Below, in pieces: positions 43,310-55,459 of a DNA stretch of 64,000 bases; position 1 is the stretch's first letter; each line of letters starts with the position of its first letter. The notes under the pieces are model-generated. The model was not told the origin of the DNA. It worked only from the letters and a program-made list of their open reading frames with translations, and ran no database searches. The stretch comes from Ochotona curzoniae (lineage: Eukaryota; Chordata; Mammalia; Lagomorpha; Ochotonidae). The stretch is taken from positions 7,936,001 through 8,000,000 of the forward strand of contig NW_024466459.1 in NCBI RefSeq assembly GCF_017591425.1. The letters are read 5' to 3'. The translations under genes were made by a program, and so were the position numbers.

Positions 43310-43400
43310 ACCCACCAGAACAACCGAATTAAAGAGACTCCCCCACACGCTTGGCATATGTGCTCCATATAATTAGGGAGCCTTTGAAAGAGTTCATTGA
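43310..43400. promoter_or_regulatory. Candidate regulatory island
   Basis: 'caaccgaattaaagagactc', 'gctccatataattagggagc' and 'gagttcattgatggcc'. Short AT-rich block, no repeat. Confidence 0.4.
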
Positions 43401-45181
43401 TGGCCAGGGCTTCCCAGGGAGAGAGAGGGAAGGCGGTAGTGTTAATGAAGCAAGCGTGTGGGTTGTGAGCGCCTGGTGAGGATGCGGAAGGCGGGGGAAC
43501 TCAGGAGGAGCCTCTCAGAGGCTGGCAACTTCAGGTGGGAAGAGGAGGTCATGGGAAACTGGCTACCTCTTCGAGGCAGAGCAGATAAGGGCAGGTGAAA
43601 GGCCAGCAGGAAGGGGCAGGAGAAAGCAAATATTATACCATTAGCATTCCCGTGGCTGGGCCAAGGCCAGCAGTAGGGTTCCCCCAGGATTAATGGGAAG
43701 ATGGTTCTGGGGCAGCCGCTTCAGGCTGAAGCCAAGGTGGAGAGACCTGGAGTCAAGCCGACAAGCATCTGCTTGCTGGAAACCTGGAATGGCCCGAAAG
43801 GAGCACGGAGCTGGCCTGGAAGGGAGGAAGGCAGGGTGGAGTGGCAAAGGGCTCTGCCATCTGATGGTCAGCTCAACAGGTGCCTCTCCCTCTTCCCCTA
43901 CTACCGATCCCCAATCTCTATTGATCTCACTCAACCCCACCCAACCCTCCCAGTGCCACGCTCCGCCTTCCCTCTCTATATCCATTGATCCCCTTCTCCC
44001 TAGGGGCTTCCCACCATGTGTCTAGCCCCAAATAGCAGGAGCAGGTGGGTAGCCCCCACACCCCTGTCTCCTACATCTGACCCAGTGGCCCCTCATTAAG
44101 GTTGTCACTATCCATAGATTGGGCCTTGGAAAATGGAACACAATGACCCAAGAGAGCTGCTGGCATTTGGACCAAGGATGCCCAGCATTGTACAGTGCCC
44201 ACTCAGGCACAGTGTGTCTCTCTAAACAGCCACTCTGCCTTCACTCCCTCTTTATCAAGGCTGGCTATGCCATGAGGGAAGTTAACCTAACCACACATGC
44301 CCAGCTACACTCTGACTGGTTCCCATCTAATCTCATCCTGGCAGTGCCACAGGCCAACCTGTGCTTACCCTGGAAAGGTGGTGCTGACTGCCATTTGGAG
44401 GATGCTCCGGCTAGGCACGGCCCCATGGATATGTCAAGCTTTGATGGGTAATAAAGCTGAGGCTTTGCAGTGCCTTCCCCTGATGCCTGCGTCGGTCTCT
44501 CAACTGGTCCCAAACATAAAAAAGAGGACCAAGGCTCTGACTAGCTACCTTCCTGCAGAGACTAACAGGTTCTGCAAAGGAGTTGGGCAAATCTAGGCCC
44601 AGGACCTGCAAACCCAACCAAGCAATGATGCCTGGCAGGTTCCAAGAGCCTCTCCCTGCAAAGAGATCCGGTATCGAGTCACGACCTTTCAGCCGCAACA
44701 CCTGCTGGTGGGATGGAGCTCAGATTTCCACAGACCAAGGGCACCTGGGCACAGCCCGGAGGCACAGGGCAGGGACTGTAAAGTGATTCTCTTCTGACAT
44801 AGGGCAGTAGGGCGGTGAGGGAGGCTAAGCTATTCCTATTGCTGTATTTGATCATTGTGGGGAAATCATTCTTTTAAACTGTCCTTGGCTATGAGGGCAC
44901 TTGCATTAAACCAAAGCAAGATAGATTCCCATCTTCTGACCTTAGCCAAGGTCAAAGCAGGGATGGGTACCTTCCCTCGCAGTGCTTTTGGCTTCTTTCT
45001 GGGCAGCTGCAGGGTCCCATGAAGCATCCTTGGCCTCTAGTGGCACTTGCTGTGGACCCTCTGGTAGCATGGGAAACCTCACCGGCCACCCGCACCTGCG
45101 TGTGGCACTGGAGTGAAGCCTCCAGGCCACCCCCTGTGGCCTATTGAAGGAGGCCTCCACTTTGTCAAGAAACTAAGTGCC
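43401..45181. other. Unassigned single-copy DNA
   Basis: About 1.8 kb without a recognised repeat. AT-richer near 44820-44930 ('gtatttgatcattgtgggg', 'atcattcttttaaactg'), which is a weak regulatory or relic candidate. No exon recognised. Confidence 0.4.
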
Positions 45182-45521
45182 AGGACCCACATTAAGACAT
45201 AGCAGGTCAACCCACCACCTGGTATTCTATATGGATGCTGGTATCCTATATGGATGCTGGTTTGTGTTCTGGTTGCTCCACTTCCAAGCTCCCTGTTTTC
45301 CCTTGGAAAACAGCAGAAGATTGTCTAAGTGTTTGGGCCACTGCACCCCTTGTAGGAAACTCAGGAGAGAAGTTCCTGGCTTGCAGCTCTTCAGTCTGGC
45401 ACAGCACTGACCATTGTGGCTATTTGGGAAGTGAATGAGCAGATGGAAGATCTTTCTTTCTCTCTCTCTGTTGCTCTGACATTCAGATGCATAAATAAAT
45501 CTTAAAAAAAAAAACAGCATC
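45182..45521 (+). mobile_element. CSINE with 19-bp internal duplication and target-site duplication
   Basis: ctatatggatgctggt occurs at 45227-45242 and again at 45246-45261, where the family normally has it once. 'gaaaacagcagaagattg', 'gccactgcaccccttgtagg' and the tail 'ataaataaatcttaaa' follow. Flanks actaagtgcc (45172-45181) and actaagttcc (45522-45531) agree at 9 of 10. Confidence 0.93.
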
Positions 45522-45531
45522 ACTAAGTTCC

Positions 45532-46329
45532 TTTGGCTCCATCCCCAGGGGAGCCCTGAGCACATCTCGGACCATGGGAATGGACCCAGCCTGGCCCCAG
45601 CACGGATTCTAGTACATGTGTGCCACGCCCCCTCTCTGCTCCACCCTACATCCCAAGCAATAGCGATGCTGTTCTACATACCTCTCATACCTCTCCATAC
45701 CTCTCAATGTGGATACTAGCCCTGGCTGCTCAGGCTGCCTTCCTGCCAGGAGCTGATTAGCCCGAGGGCAGACTCCCCCAGTTCTCCAGTTTCTGTCCTC
45801 AGTGGGCATCCCCTGTCCTCCACCCAGATGGAGAGGGGCTACCACGAGGACAGAGAGCGAGAGGCATTGCTGAGTCACATGAACAAATGCACCTGTCTCC
45901 TCCCTTGCTGGCCACAGACACAGCACCATAGTTACTCCACCTGTCCGGCCTTCTCCACCTCTTCCTCTCCAGTTCCCACCACTGAGTGCTTTGCACGACT
46001 GCTCCAGAGAGGACTGCACAGCGCATGCTCTCAGCCCAGTTTCTTACTTCATCATGCAGCGTTTGGCACAAATCCGACTGCCTGGGTTGTTCCTGAGGCC
46101 ATGGAGGGAGGAGTGTGACAGGCCTGCGGTGGCTATGTCTTTGGCCAACTTGCCTCGCCCCCTTCCAGTGAACTCCAGGGCCAGGCAGGGGGTGGTGTAG
46201 GCTGTGCAGAGTCTGGGCCATGAGTGGGGATTCTGGCACCCTGCACCCTGCCGGAGCCCGGGTGAGAAGGGAGCGACAGCCACGTGGCTCCGGGCTTTGG
46301 CAGGAGGATGAGGAGGATGCCAAGATGAT
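45532..46329. other. Unassigned single-copy DNA with a short tandem repeat
   Basis: 'catacctct' repeats three times at 45677-45704 (period 9-10 bp). Opposed frames (186 codons minus at 45799-46359, 96 codons plus) have no recognisable product. Confidence 0.45.
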
Positions 46330-46710
46330 GATATTGCTCGGCGGCCTCACGCCTTTCATCTGGAACTTATTGGAAAACCTTGCTCAGGGGATGAGACGCC
46401 TCCGGCCTCCACCAGCTGGTTCCCATCCAATGGGCGTTCAGCCCTTCTAAAGCCACATTGCTGACACCACGAGTGTTGTATGTTCCTGATAGGATAAGCC
46501 CACCACAAATTAATACCTGGGGCAGATCCTAAAACACAATTCTTCGCCGCTGCAATCATTCCAGCCAGCCCCTCTATCTGTGCTGACAGATGCAGTAAAT
46601 CTTTCAGCATTGCAATTCATACATTGTTTGCTTTTGTTTTTTTCCTTCGGTCCCCGAAATGGCCCAGACAATAAACTTCATCTCCTTTTATGATTATCGA
46701 TGTGCTTAGT
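46330..46710. promoter_or_regulatory. Candidate conserved non-coding element
   Basis: About 380 bp: 'catctggaacttattggaaa', 'cccatccaatgggcgttcag' (an inverted CCAAT/ATTGG pair), 'cacaaattaatacctggg', 'cgctgcaatcattccag', 'gcattgcaattcatacattg', 'cagacaataaacttcatc' and 'gattatcgatgtgc'. A 6-bp hairpin ATCTGT-GCTG-ACAGAT occurs near 46576. No repeat or convincing exon. Confidence 0.6.
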
Positions 46711-48839
46711 TAGAGGGCACGCACGCTGCCTGCTCTACCAGCCTCCACCAGCGCAGGGCCCCTTCTCACCCCCAGGGGGCTCTCATGCAGGCTGCCATCC
46801 TAGTTGTGAAGGTGCACAGCTTCCCATGGGCCCGAGGCGGTGGGGTCTATGTCCCCGAGACAGGTGGGTAAGGATCCCTGTGTCTGAGCTAGAGGAGGGA
46901 GTTGAGGCAGCACCCAAGGGATGCAGGCAGCACCCAGGGGCCAGAACACAAGTTCCTTTCACCTGCCCTGCACCAGTCAAGGTGAACCAGGCAGAGTCAG
47001 GTCCTACTGGGGTCCTTCGCCCCAGGGGATCCTGGGAGGCATGGCACCTGCCTTTCCACCTTCTCCTTGTCCATGAACAACCTCAGAGAAGTGGATCAGG
47101 TCCTGACTCCACTGGCCTTTGTTTTCCAGTCTGTAAAATGGAACTTGTGACGCTGGCCCTGCCTGCCACACGAAGCACTTGGAGGGTAGGGGATATGTGT
47201 TGTAAATGGGGTCATCTGGGCAGGTGTCTGGGGCTCGCCCCAGGGCCCAGATGCCTCCAGGGCAATCTGGATGAGACTGTGGGCATACCAGCCCTCTGGG
47301 ACCTGGTGGACTGCTGGGTGAGGGCGGTGGAGCACATGTTCTTGGGGCTGCATGTTCTTGGAGGCTGGAAGCCAGCAGGGGCAGCTCCTTCTGGGGATGC
47401 TGTGTCCCATGCCCTCACCTCCCAGTGGCAGTCCCTGTAATCCTTGGCTTGCAGGCACATCCCTTCCTTGCCTCAAGGCCTTTTCCCTGGGTGTCCTCTG
47501 CAGCCAGGACACTTGAGACTCAGCTCCATCCATGCATTCTCCCTGCAGGGGGCCTATGTCAGAGTCAAGTGCCCTTCTGCGGTCCCAGGGAGGGGAGCAT
47601 TGCTTATGGCCACCACCATTTGGCCCCCTCCTGGGAGTGCCCTTCTCCTCCTGGCCCAGGCCCAGAGCTGCTCAGAGCCAAGACTGCCCATCACCTCCCA
47701 GGGCTCCTGGACATGTGGGGTCTCAGGGAGTGTGCAGAAGCTTCACCCTGAGCTCCAATGTACCCCCACCCTGGCGCCAGGTCGGCGCCACCTGGCCAGT
47801 CGCTGCATGTGCCTGGGGTCACCTGCCTGTTTCCCTACCCCCACCCCAGGCGTAGTGCCTCGAGTCAGTTCTAGAGGACCCTTGCGATCCTTTTCACAGA
47901 TGGTGCAGGGTCTCAACTGCCACCCCGTGGGGCCCATCCCTAGATGGCACCATTTAAGTGACAGTGGCCGTCTGAGCAACACTCGAGCCTGGCAGGCAAA
48001 CAGATCTCAGTCAGTGCCAAATGCCCACCTCAGGCTGCAAAATTTCATCTTGGATTCCCACCATGCCTGGGAACTCTTACTTCATTCCTGAGTCAAGAGG
48101 TGTGGCTCTGCCTGCTTGTGCACCAAGGGCAAGATTACATGCACACATCATACCCCAAGACTTTCAGTGTTTCTCGTCCCCTGGGGCCTAGAGTCCAGGC
48201 CCGTGCCTTTTCTGTCACAGTCACTGCCAGCACGGGCTTGCATGCACAGTGCCCATGCAGCAGCTGTGACATGGTCGTTTTCCCCAGGGAGAATCAGGGC
48301 TGTTGGCTCTCTATCATCTGTCCTATTGAATTACGGAAGGAGAGGTGAGCTTGTCACCTGCTCTGGAAGCAAACAGTTGTGACAAGTTTTTAGCAACAGT
48401 TTGCTCACAAAGGGGCAAATGGTCCCTCTTGGGCTGCTCTGCTGGAGAGAGGAGTCCAGGTTGTTCTGCAGAATTATCTGGTTTAAACCAGCCTCGGGGA
48501 ACTTGTCCCTGCAGCCCCTCCCCGTACCCAGTGCCTCATTGGCATATGCCATCATCCGAGACTCTTCTAAATCTGCATGCCTGGCCCCTCCTGGGCCACT
48601 TCTGCTCCCTCCCCAGCCAGGGATGGTTGCTTATTCTGTGCCACCTGCCCCCTTCAGCTCCCTGCCCTGGGACTCTGCTCCCTACCTCCTCTGAGGAAAG
48701 TGGCTCCTGGTCAGAAACCAGAGTAGATCCTGATTCAGGGGAGACTTGGCCTCACCCTTGGCAGTGGGAAGATGGCGGAGGGCACACAGTTCTGCTCTCG
48801 CTCACATGGGTACTCAGACTGTGGCCCACGTGAAAAGGC
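46711..48839. other. Unassigned single-copy DNA with a MIR relic
   Basis: 'cctttgttttccagtctgta' and 'ctgtaaaatggaacttgtg' at about 47110-47150 are a plus-strand MIR fragment. Frames of 215-246 codons (46700-47440, 47444-48091) show no recognisable domain. Direct repeat 'aggcagcaccca' at about 46909 and 46927. Confidence 0.45.
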
Positions 48840-48940
48840 TCTCAGAGGCTTCTCTGGCCTAGATAAGATGTTGAAAGCCAAGATCAATTTGCTTCTGGAA
48901 ATTAGGCAGATCAATATGAATAGTGCTGTCTGCCCCGCGT
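48840..48940. promoter_or_regulatory. Candidate regulatory island
   Basis: 'agataagatgttgaaagcc', 'aagatcaatttgcttctgg' and 'gcagatcaatatgaatag'. Tandem GATCAAT words and AT enrichment, no repeat. A frame crosses it, but no splice-exon structure is convincing. Confidence 0.4.
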
Positions 48941-50348
48941 CTGTGCACACCCAAGGGTGTGTCCCCTTCTCACTTCCTGGCTCTTCCTCTGCACACACTG
49001 CCCTCCGCCCGCCTTCCCCTGGTGCTTGTATCTGTTCTCCATTCCTGCCACAGACTGTCATTCCAGGGAGAGGAGGGAGATCAGGCAAGGCTTCCAATTC
49101 AAGGGGAAAGTGTTCTGGCTCCAGCAGGGACTGGAGGCTGTGTAGTTCATAGGAAGAGGGTTTGTTTGTCCCAGCCCTTCTCTGAAAGTCCTGCCCACCC
49201 ACATTCCCCGGATGCCAGCCTTGCAGGATGGGGGAGGCAGAGAAAACTTCACCTGAACAGTCACCTGCAGGACAAAGATTGCAAGGAACAAACAGGGTGT
49301 GTAACCCTCAAACCCAAATCCCTGCATTAAACCAGATCGGTGTCCTTGACAATGTGTGTGGCTTTGGGCGTGGCTGATTAACCCAGTGACTTGGTCTTCA
49401 CCAGGATGGTGGGAGCCTGTGTGGGCTCTGGCTTGACCCTTGTGACACCGAGGGAATGAGGATTTCAGCCAACAGGTAACGGCACTTGCTACACGCCTGA
49501 TGCCAATCTGTGCACCTGCTGTGTACTGATGCATTATGCTTTGTGGCTGTCCCGTGTCTGCCTGCCGTCACCATCCCTCGCTCAGCTATGAGTTAGCAGA
49601 GGCCAACAGACTGCCCACGTGTGCACAGCTATGAGGACAGAATCCAAACAGTGGGATGGGGGAAGGATGTTTCAAGTCCCCCTGCTCCACCCTTGCCTCT
49701 GGGTCTAGATCGCAACACCCCAAAGCCCTGGGTCAGCCCTTGTTCTCAAGAACCCTTCCTCCCGCTTGGTGGTCTCCTAGGTGAAGGAGGAAGACGTGGG
49801 CCGTCTGCCTAGTCCAGGGTGGGCAGCAGCTCCCACCTCCAGAGATGAGTCAGTCACATCACTTCTGTGCTTCCCACGCCACTCAGCAGCTCTGCTGTGA
49901 ACATGATGGAGTAAGATGGAGAAGCCAGCACATGGACATGGCTCTTACCAGTGCTGACAACGGTGACAGCATTTCCTTTGCTGGGGTGTGTGACTCAGGC
50001 AACAAAATGTCTCACGCCTCCCTCCGCAATGGACACCGACATCTTCAGAGACCCCAGGGTCTGTGTGGCTGGCACACCTTACCATGCACCCAGCTGTCTG
50101 TACCAAAGTTCCTAAAGGCCAAAAGGGCAGAGGGCTGACAAGGTGCAACACACTCACATCAAATATCCATCCAACAGAGGTTGACCACATGCACCTCCAT
50201 CCCGGGCATCATGAAGAACGTGCAAATAAAACACACCCTTGCCTATGCCAGCCTTCATTCTTTTGGGGAGGCAGGCTATGGAAGTGGATCAGCCAAAGCA
50301 GAATACAAGGCAAGTTAATGATCGTGTTTGCCTGAATCAATTCAATCA
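48941..50348. other. Unassigned single-copy DNA
   Basis: No repeat, exon or strong island recognised. Frames up to 158 codons overlap on both strands. Confidence 0.4.
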
Positions 50349-50642
50349 GGGGCCAGCGATGTGGTGCAGCCATTATCTGTGACACCAGCATCCCATATGA
50401 GCATGACTTGAGTCCCAGCTGCTCCACTTGTGATCCATCTCCTTGCTAATGCACCTAGGAAAGCAGCAGAAGATGGCCCAGGTCCTTGAACCCTTTCCAC
50501 CCACGTGCGAGATCCTATCAACTGGACTCAGCCACAGCTATTGTGGCCATTTGAGGAGTAAACCAGTGGAAGGAAGATTCATTCTCTCTCTTTCTCTCTC
50601 TCATTCTCTCTCAGTTCAGTTTTTCAAATAACCAAACAAACA
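50349..50642 (+). mobile_element. CSINE, near full length
   Basis: 'ggggccagcgatgtggtgca', 'agcatcccatatgagcatg', 'gctccacttgtgatccatc' and 'ggccatttgaggagtaaacc', a long CT stretch and 'tttcaaataaccaaacaaac'. No exact target duplication identified. Confidence 0.9.
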
Positions 50643-52261
50643 GCTTGACCTCTGGAGGGGCTAGAGACCACAGCCAAGTATGTCCATGTCTCTATCTCTC
50701 TGGCCACCTGTTTGAGTTGGACAGCGCCTCCGTGGTCAGCAGCACTCCCCCATGTACAGTCTCCAGTCACATCTGGCACAGCAAGTACTGCTCTCCCTTC
50801 CGCTGGGAGAGGACCTAGGAGACTCCTTGCTGGTCTCTTCCTGAGCCTGTTCAGTGTGTTTCTCCCCGCCATCAATTCTCACAAGAATCCTGTCAGAAGG
50901 GAAGTGGTCTTGGGAATTCTTAACCTTTTTGGTATTACATACGATTCTTTTCCCAGAGTCTGTGACCAGAAGTGGCACATGGCCAGTGCTCATAAAGGAT
51001 GAATGTTTCTGGGTGGTGACAGTTTCTAACAAAGGCCTCCCCGATGAGGCCAGCCTCCCGGGTACAGGGACTCAACCACCTGCTGCTCTCAGCATGTTTC
51101 ATTCGCCGCTCTTCCCCAGCTGATCTCTGGATCCAGGCCTGTGGACTCGGCACCAGCTGCGTGCCATATCTGGGCTCCCTTCACCATCCTCCACCACCTT
51201 CCTGATGCCTCCTCAGCCTTCCAGCTCCAGCACTTTCTCTGGAAAGCCAAGCCCAAATGAGCTCATGCTCGTGTGGATGCCCATGGCGTTCCAGCCACAT
51301 CTCTACTGTCTAACGCGTGACACCAGAGACCCAGCAGGGAAGCCTTCTGCTTACTAGAGCTAGGATGCACTGGAAAGGAACTTCCTGTCTGCACAGCAGC
51401 CTGTGAGCTCTGCAAGAAGCCAGGAACTGCATGCTTTCTCAATAAGCCTTAGCAGGTGTTAGGTCAATCCATGGTCGATGCTCGCATGAATGAATGAAAC
51501 AACCTGACAATAAGAAGAGACAGAAGGCAAGGTGGGGATCTGTTTAACCTGGCAGGCCTGTAGCAGCGCCCAGCACCATGGTCAGAAATGGGATTCTGTC
51601 CACTCACTTTAACACCTATAGAAAGGTAGAGATAAGAGTAACAGGGGTTCTCTCAAGGGGCTATTGTGCAGCACCACACAGTAGCAGGAAGACCCTGCAG
51701 ATCGTCCCCCCATCTTAGGCAGGCATCATGGGCTAGGGGCTGACTCTAGGACCCTCGAAGACAAGCCCTCACTTTCTAGTTCTCACACTCTTTTCTAACC
51801 TTCTCTCCTTGAGCACTGGCTGCCTGGTGCCTTGCTTGAGCTAAATAAATACGGCAAAGGGGCAGGGGCATCCCTTTTGAAGTTAGCTGGAAAAGATCTG
51901 CCCTGCCCAGAGGCCCTCACACCGTGTGACAAGGACCAGAAGGGAACCTCCAGTGTCAACAGGCAGCCGGCAACTGCAGCTTCAGGGAACCGGGTCTCAG
52001 CAGCAGCCCCAGTAAAGGAGTGCTTCTCCAGCCAAGCCTTCAGATGAGAGCCCAGCCCTGCAGCTTGCGGGAGATTCCAAAACAGGGAATGCCACCCAGC
52101 CACTTGCAGTATCTGCGCCACAAATGCTACGAGACAGTAATGTTGTTAGCAGCGAGGCTCTGGACTGATGGGTCGAACTGCAGCAGATTAATACACACAC
52201 TCCCCGACCCCTGATCCACTCCAGGTCACCCTTACCTCTTTAGAGAGCACCTGAGCCACAG
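50643..52261. other. Unassigned single-copy DNA with possible L2 fragment
   Basis: 'ttagcaggtgttaggtcaat' and 'gcatgaatgaatgaaac' at about 51449-51500 resemble an L2 3' end. The rest has no recognised repeat or exon. Confidence 0.4.
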
Positions 52262-52440
52262 CCTGTAACCTCACAGCCTGGATGGAAATCTTGGCCTTTC
52301 TGCCCTTCACCTGTGTGACCTTGAGCAAGCTGCATATCAGCTCTGTTATCGGGCCCATAAGAACATTACCTGCCTCAGGTAGACTGGACCTGCAAAATGC
52401 TTACAGTCATGATCACATTATAATATTTACTGCTATCCAT
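52262..52440 (+). mobile_element. MIR relic
   Basis: 'cctgtgtgaccttgagcaag' is the diagnostic MIR core. It is followed by a diverged 'tgcctcaggtagactggacc' and 'gcaaaatgcttacagt' that fit the MIR 3' half. Confidence 0.75.
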
Positions 52441-52734
52441 TATAGCATGTCAATACTGATGGCAAGTATCCTTTGAAATCATCTCGGCTTAAGTTGCCAC
52501 CTACGTGACTCCATAAAATCAATCCCAGGCCACATAAGCCAGCTCTGCTATAAGCCAGAGAAAGAGGGCCTGGGGCAGAGAGCAGTGTCCAGCTCGCACT
52601 CACTGAGGCCTGAAAAAAAATCAAAGGTTGACCCCCATCAATGAGGCCACCTTCTCCTCTCTGCCCAGCGCTGTCAATGCCCCTTGTTTGACACCCAGGG
52701 GAGGAGCACACGCACAAAGGCAACCACTCCACGT

Positions 52735-52860
52735 CTACAGCCAGAATCCATTCTCCTGTATTGTTAAGGGAAATTCAATATCAGATCATTACAATTAAAT
52801 CCTATTACGGATGGGCAGAACATAAAACAGTCCTCAGCGGGGATACGCTAGGGCTTACAT
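52735..52860. promoter_or_regulatory. Candidate conserved non-coding element
   Basis: 'attgttaagggaaattcaat', 'cagatcattacaattaaatc' and 'cctattacggatgggcag': AT-rich, homeodomain-type words, retained CpGs at acgg, agcgg and atacgc. No repeat. Confidence 0.5.
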
Positions 52861-53574
52861 CCTCGCTGTGGCTGTCCTGGGGCTAGCAGCTGAGGCTGCG
52901 TCTGGCTCCCTACTGACCACAGAGCTGCCCACCTCCTGGCAGAGGAGCTCTGAGGAAGCTGTGGCTGCTTCCAGGACAGGTTGAATCTCCAGGGTTTGTT
53001 CTGGGGCCAACAGGTTACCGCCATCCTGGGCAAGTCTCAAAGGCAAGTGATGATGGGCTGCCCTGGGTGGCGATGACTGAGGGAGGAAGCAGTGCTCAGT
53101 GGGCGGGCAGGGGGACCACACGGGGCCTGTCCCTCGTCTGGGCTTCTGGACCTTGGAGATTTCCCCAGTGTGTGGCAGTATGGTGGAGTGTGTTCCAGTT
53201 TGACTCCAAGTCCTTACAGAGTGAATAAATGCAACTGGGCAGATTCCCCAGGGCCAGGCGTTCAGATTGGAGAAGAGAAGGAAAGCGCTTGTGATTGCCA
53301 AGGAGAAAAAGCGCTTCTAGAACCTGTGCCCGGCTGCCCCTGCCAGAGTCTGACCCCTATTTACTTTTCTAGATTGCCTGGAGGCACGCAGATGCCCTTG
53401 GAGTCCTGCACTGCCTGGCCATCCCGCCAGGGCCTCCCCTGGGATTCCAGCTCACGTGGCTTTGTCCTCTCTCCCTCAAGGTGACATGGTGGAGAGGCCC
53501 ATGGATGAATGAAGCTACCAGAGCCTGCTGCTCCCACCGGCGTGGGCGTGGGTGCGGGTGGGAAGCGGTGTGCC
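52861..53574. other. Unassigned single-copy DNA
   Basis: GC-rich. Opposed frames of 130-148 codons have no recognisable product. Small 'gggcgtgggtgcgggtggg' stretch at about 53543. Confidence 0.4.
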
Positions 53575-53860
53575 TGCTCCCGCTAATGAGCGTCCACAGA
53601 TATCCTCAGCAAGACAGGATCAAATAATTGCTGTTGAGGTTGTGCTTCTGATTAGCTTTCTAGTCCCAAAGCTAATTGTCCAATTTAATAGGCATCTGCT
53701 ATTTTTCATGAATATGTTTGAACTTCGCAAGCTGAGTGATTTTTTTCCCCCTAGCAGACAGTCAAAAACCCGGAAAATAATGCATCCTGTGTTCTGTCCC
53801 GTTCCACTCCGTGGAAGGCTAAAGTCACAGACAGGACGACTGAACTGGCGTCGGAGGCAC
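53575..53860. promoter_or_regulatory. Candidate conserved non-coding element with homeodomain inverted repeat
   Basis: attagctt (53651-53658) and aagctaat (53669-53676) form an exact 8-bp inverted repeat with a 10-bp spacer. 'gctaatgagcgtcc', 'gtccaatttaataggc', 'tttcatgaatatgtttg' (POU-like) and 'aataatgcatcctg' surround it. No repeat family. A strong enhancer candidate by motif layout; function is inferred. Confidence 0.6.
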
Positions 53861-54892
53861 AAACAGCCCTGAGCCTCGTCCCATAGGAATCAGAATTGCT
53901 TTCTGCCTGACAGATGCGTTGAACCCTGGGTGAGCCAAATACACCGTGACTCGCACACACTTACAGAATCTGTCTACCCCAAATCCAGGCATAGTCCAAG
54001 GCCGTGACAGTGACAGCCCTGGCAGCGTCTGGTTCTGGTCCCCAGTGTGTGTGTGTCTGTGTTCCTGGTCCTGAGGGTCTCTGCGGGTTTCATGGCTTGC
54101 AGCTTATTAACCTCTGATCTCTCGCAACCTTCCCATCGTGCAGCTTCAGCCAAGAGACTGCCCATGCAGCAAACACCTGCAGCCTTGCAAGGAAACATTC
54201 CCCCTGTGTCTATTCTCAAATGACCCTTCCCTCACTGAAGGGTGGTGCTGGGGCTGCAGGTGTCAGATGGGGCAAGATAGGTTTGGCTCCAATAGGAAAC
54301 AAGTGCAAAAGCTCAGCTGCACTACTATGACAGGTTCTCTCTCCCTCCTCTCTCTCTCTGTGACTGCCCCTGTGTCGTCACTCATCCTTCAACATCTGCA
54401 GAGCTGAGGCACGGAAGGGAAGCCTGGGACCTGGAACCAGCGCCATGATCAGGGGTTGATGTGAGGCAGGTGGAATAGCCAAGCTTCTGGCACATTGTAG
54501 CCACTGCTGGGCTCCTCACTGGTGGTGCTGAGTCTGGGCTGTGGCCACACGAGGCTGCATGTGTCTCCCCCAGCTAAACCTTCAGCTGAGTCCTCAACCC
54601 TGACCAACACATTGCTATTTGTCAGTGATCCTGCGACCAGAAACCCACTAAGACATACCTTGACTTCTGACCCACAGCTCCTGTGAGTTGAAAACTGCCT
54701 GTGGTTCCATATTTCTAGGTTTTCTCGAAGTTTGTCGTACAATGATAGGTAGTTAATACCATGAGGCCAACAGGAAGAGAGGTGGCATACGTGTTAGTGT
54801 TTGAGATTTGGGGCTTGATGGAAGTCAGAAGCCAAGTGGCAGGGATGCTGCAAATGCACAGTGAACCCAAAAGCCAGTCCTTTCCTTCTTTT
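53861..54892. other. Unassigned single-copy DNA
   Basis: Includes a short GT run near 54042-54060 and a CT run near 54335-54360. No exon or transposon recognised. Confidence 0.4.
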
Positions 54893-55203
54893 TCAAAGAA
54901 TTATGTATTTATCTACTTATATATTTCAAAGGCAGAGTGACACAGAGAAAAAGACACACATAGATATTCCATCTACTGGTTCATTGCCCAAATGGGTCAC
55001 AGCTTTGAGACTGGTCCAGGCCAAAGCCAGGAGCCTGGAATTCCATCCACCACATGGCAGGGGAGGGCAGGGGCCCAAGGACTTGAGCCTTCACCTGCAG
55101 CTTTCCTGGAGCATCAGCAGGGAGCTGGACTGGAAGCAGAGCAGCTGGACCTAAACTGGCAATCCAAGATGGGATGCCAGCATTGCAAGCTGAGTCACAG
55201 CAC
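54893..55203 (-). mobile_element. CSINE, minus orientation
   Basis: 'ttatgtatttatctacttat', 'tttcaaaggcagagtgacac', 'actggttcattgcccaaatg', 'aaagccaggagcctggaatt' and 'catcagcagggagctggac'. The right end degrades at 'gagtcacagca'. Confidence 0.92.
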
Positions 55204-55459
55204 TCCTTCCACTGCTCAGTCCGTCTCCCCTCTTCCCCATCCAGGCAAGCAGAGGGGCCTCTGGAACATTCTTCTCACTCATGGCTGCCTTCCACGTTTA
55301 CAGCACAAACCTGAAAAACATTTCCACCTACTACTTCCCAGCAGCAGGTGGCTGACCCCTCGCCTGACCGCATGGGACTTCTCCCCCTGCCTTCACCCCA
55401 CTCCGAACATGTCACCCTCTTAAGAAGTGTTCCCTCTACTGGTCGTACCCTGATTATGA

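Noticed and set aside
44183..44195. cagcattgtacag, resembling part of the miR-103/107 mature sequence
   Set aside because: Only 13 nt agree and no pairing arm (ctgtacaatgctg-like) is present within hairpin distance.
46700..48091. Frames of 246 and 215 codons
   Set aside because: One runs through a MIR relic, and neither shows a domain. Judged to be chance.
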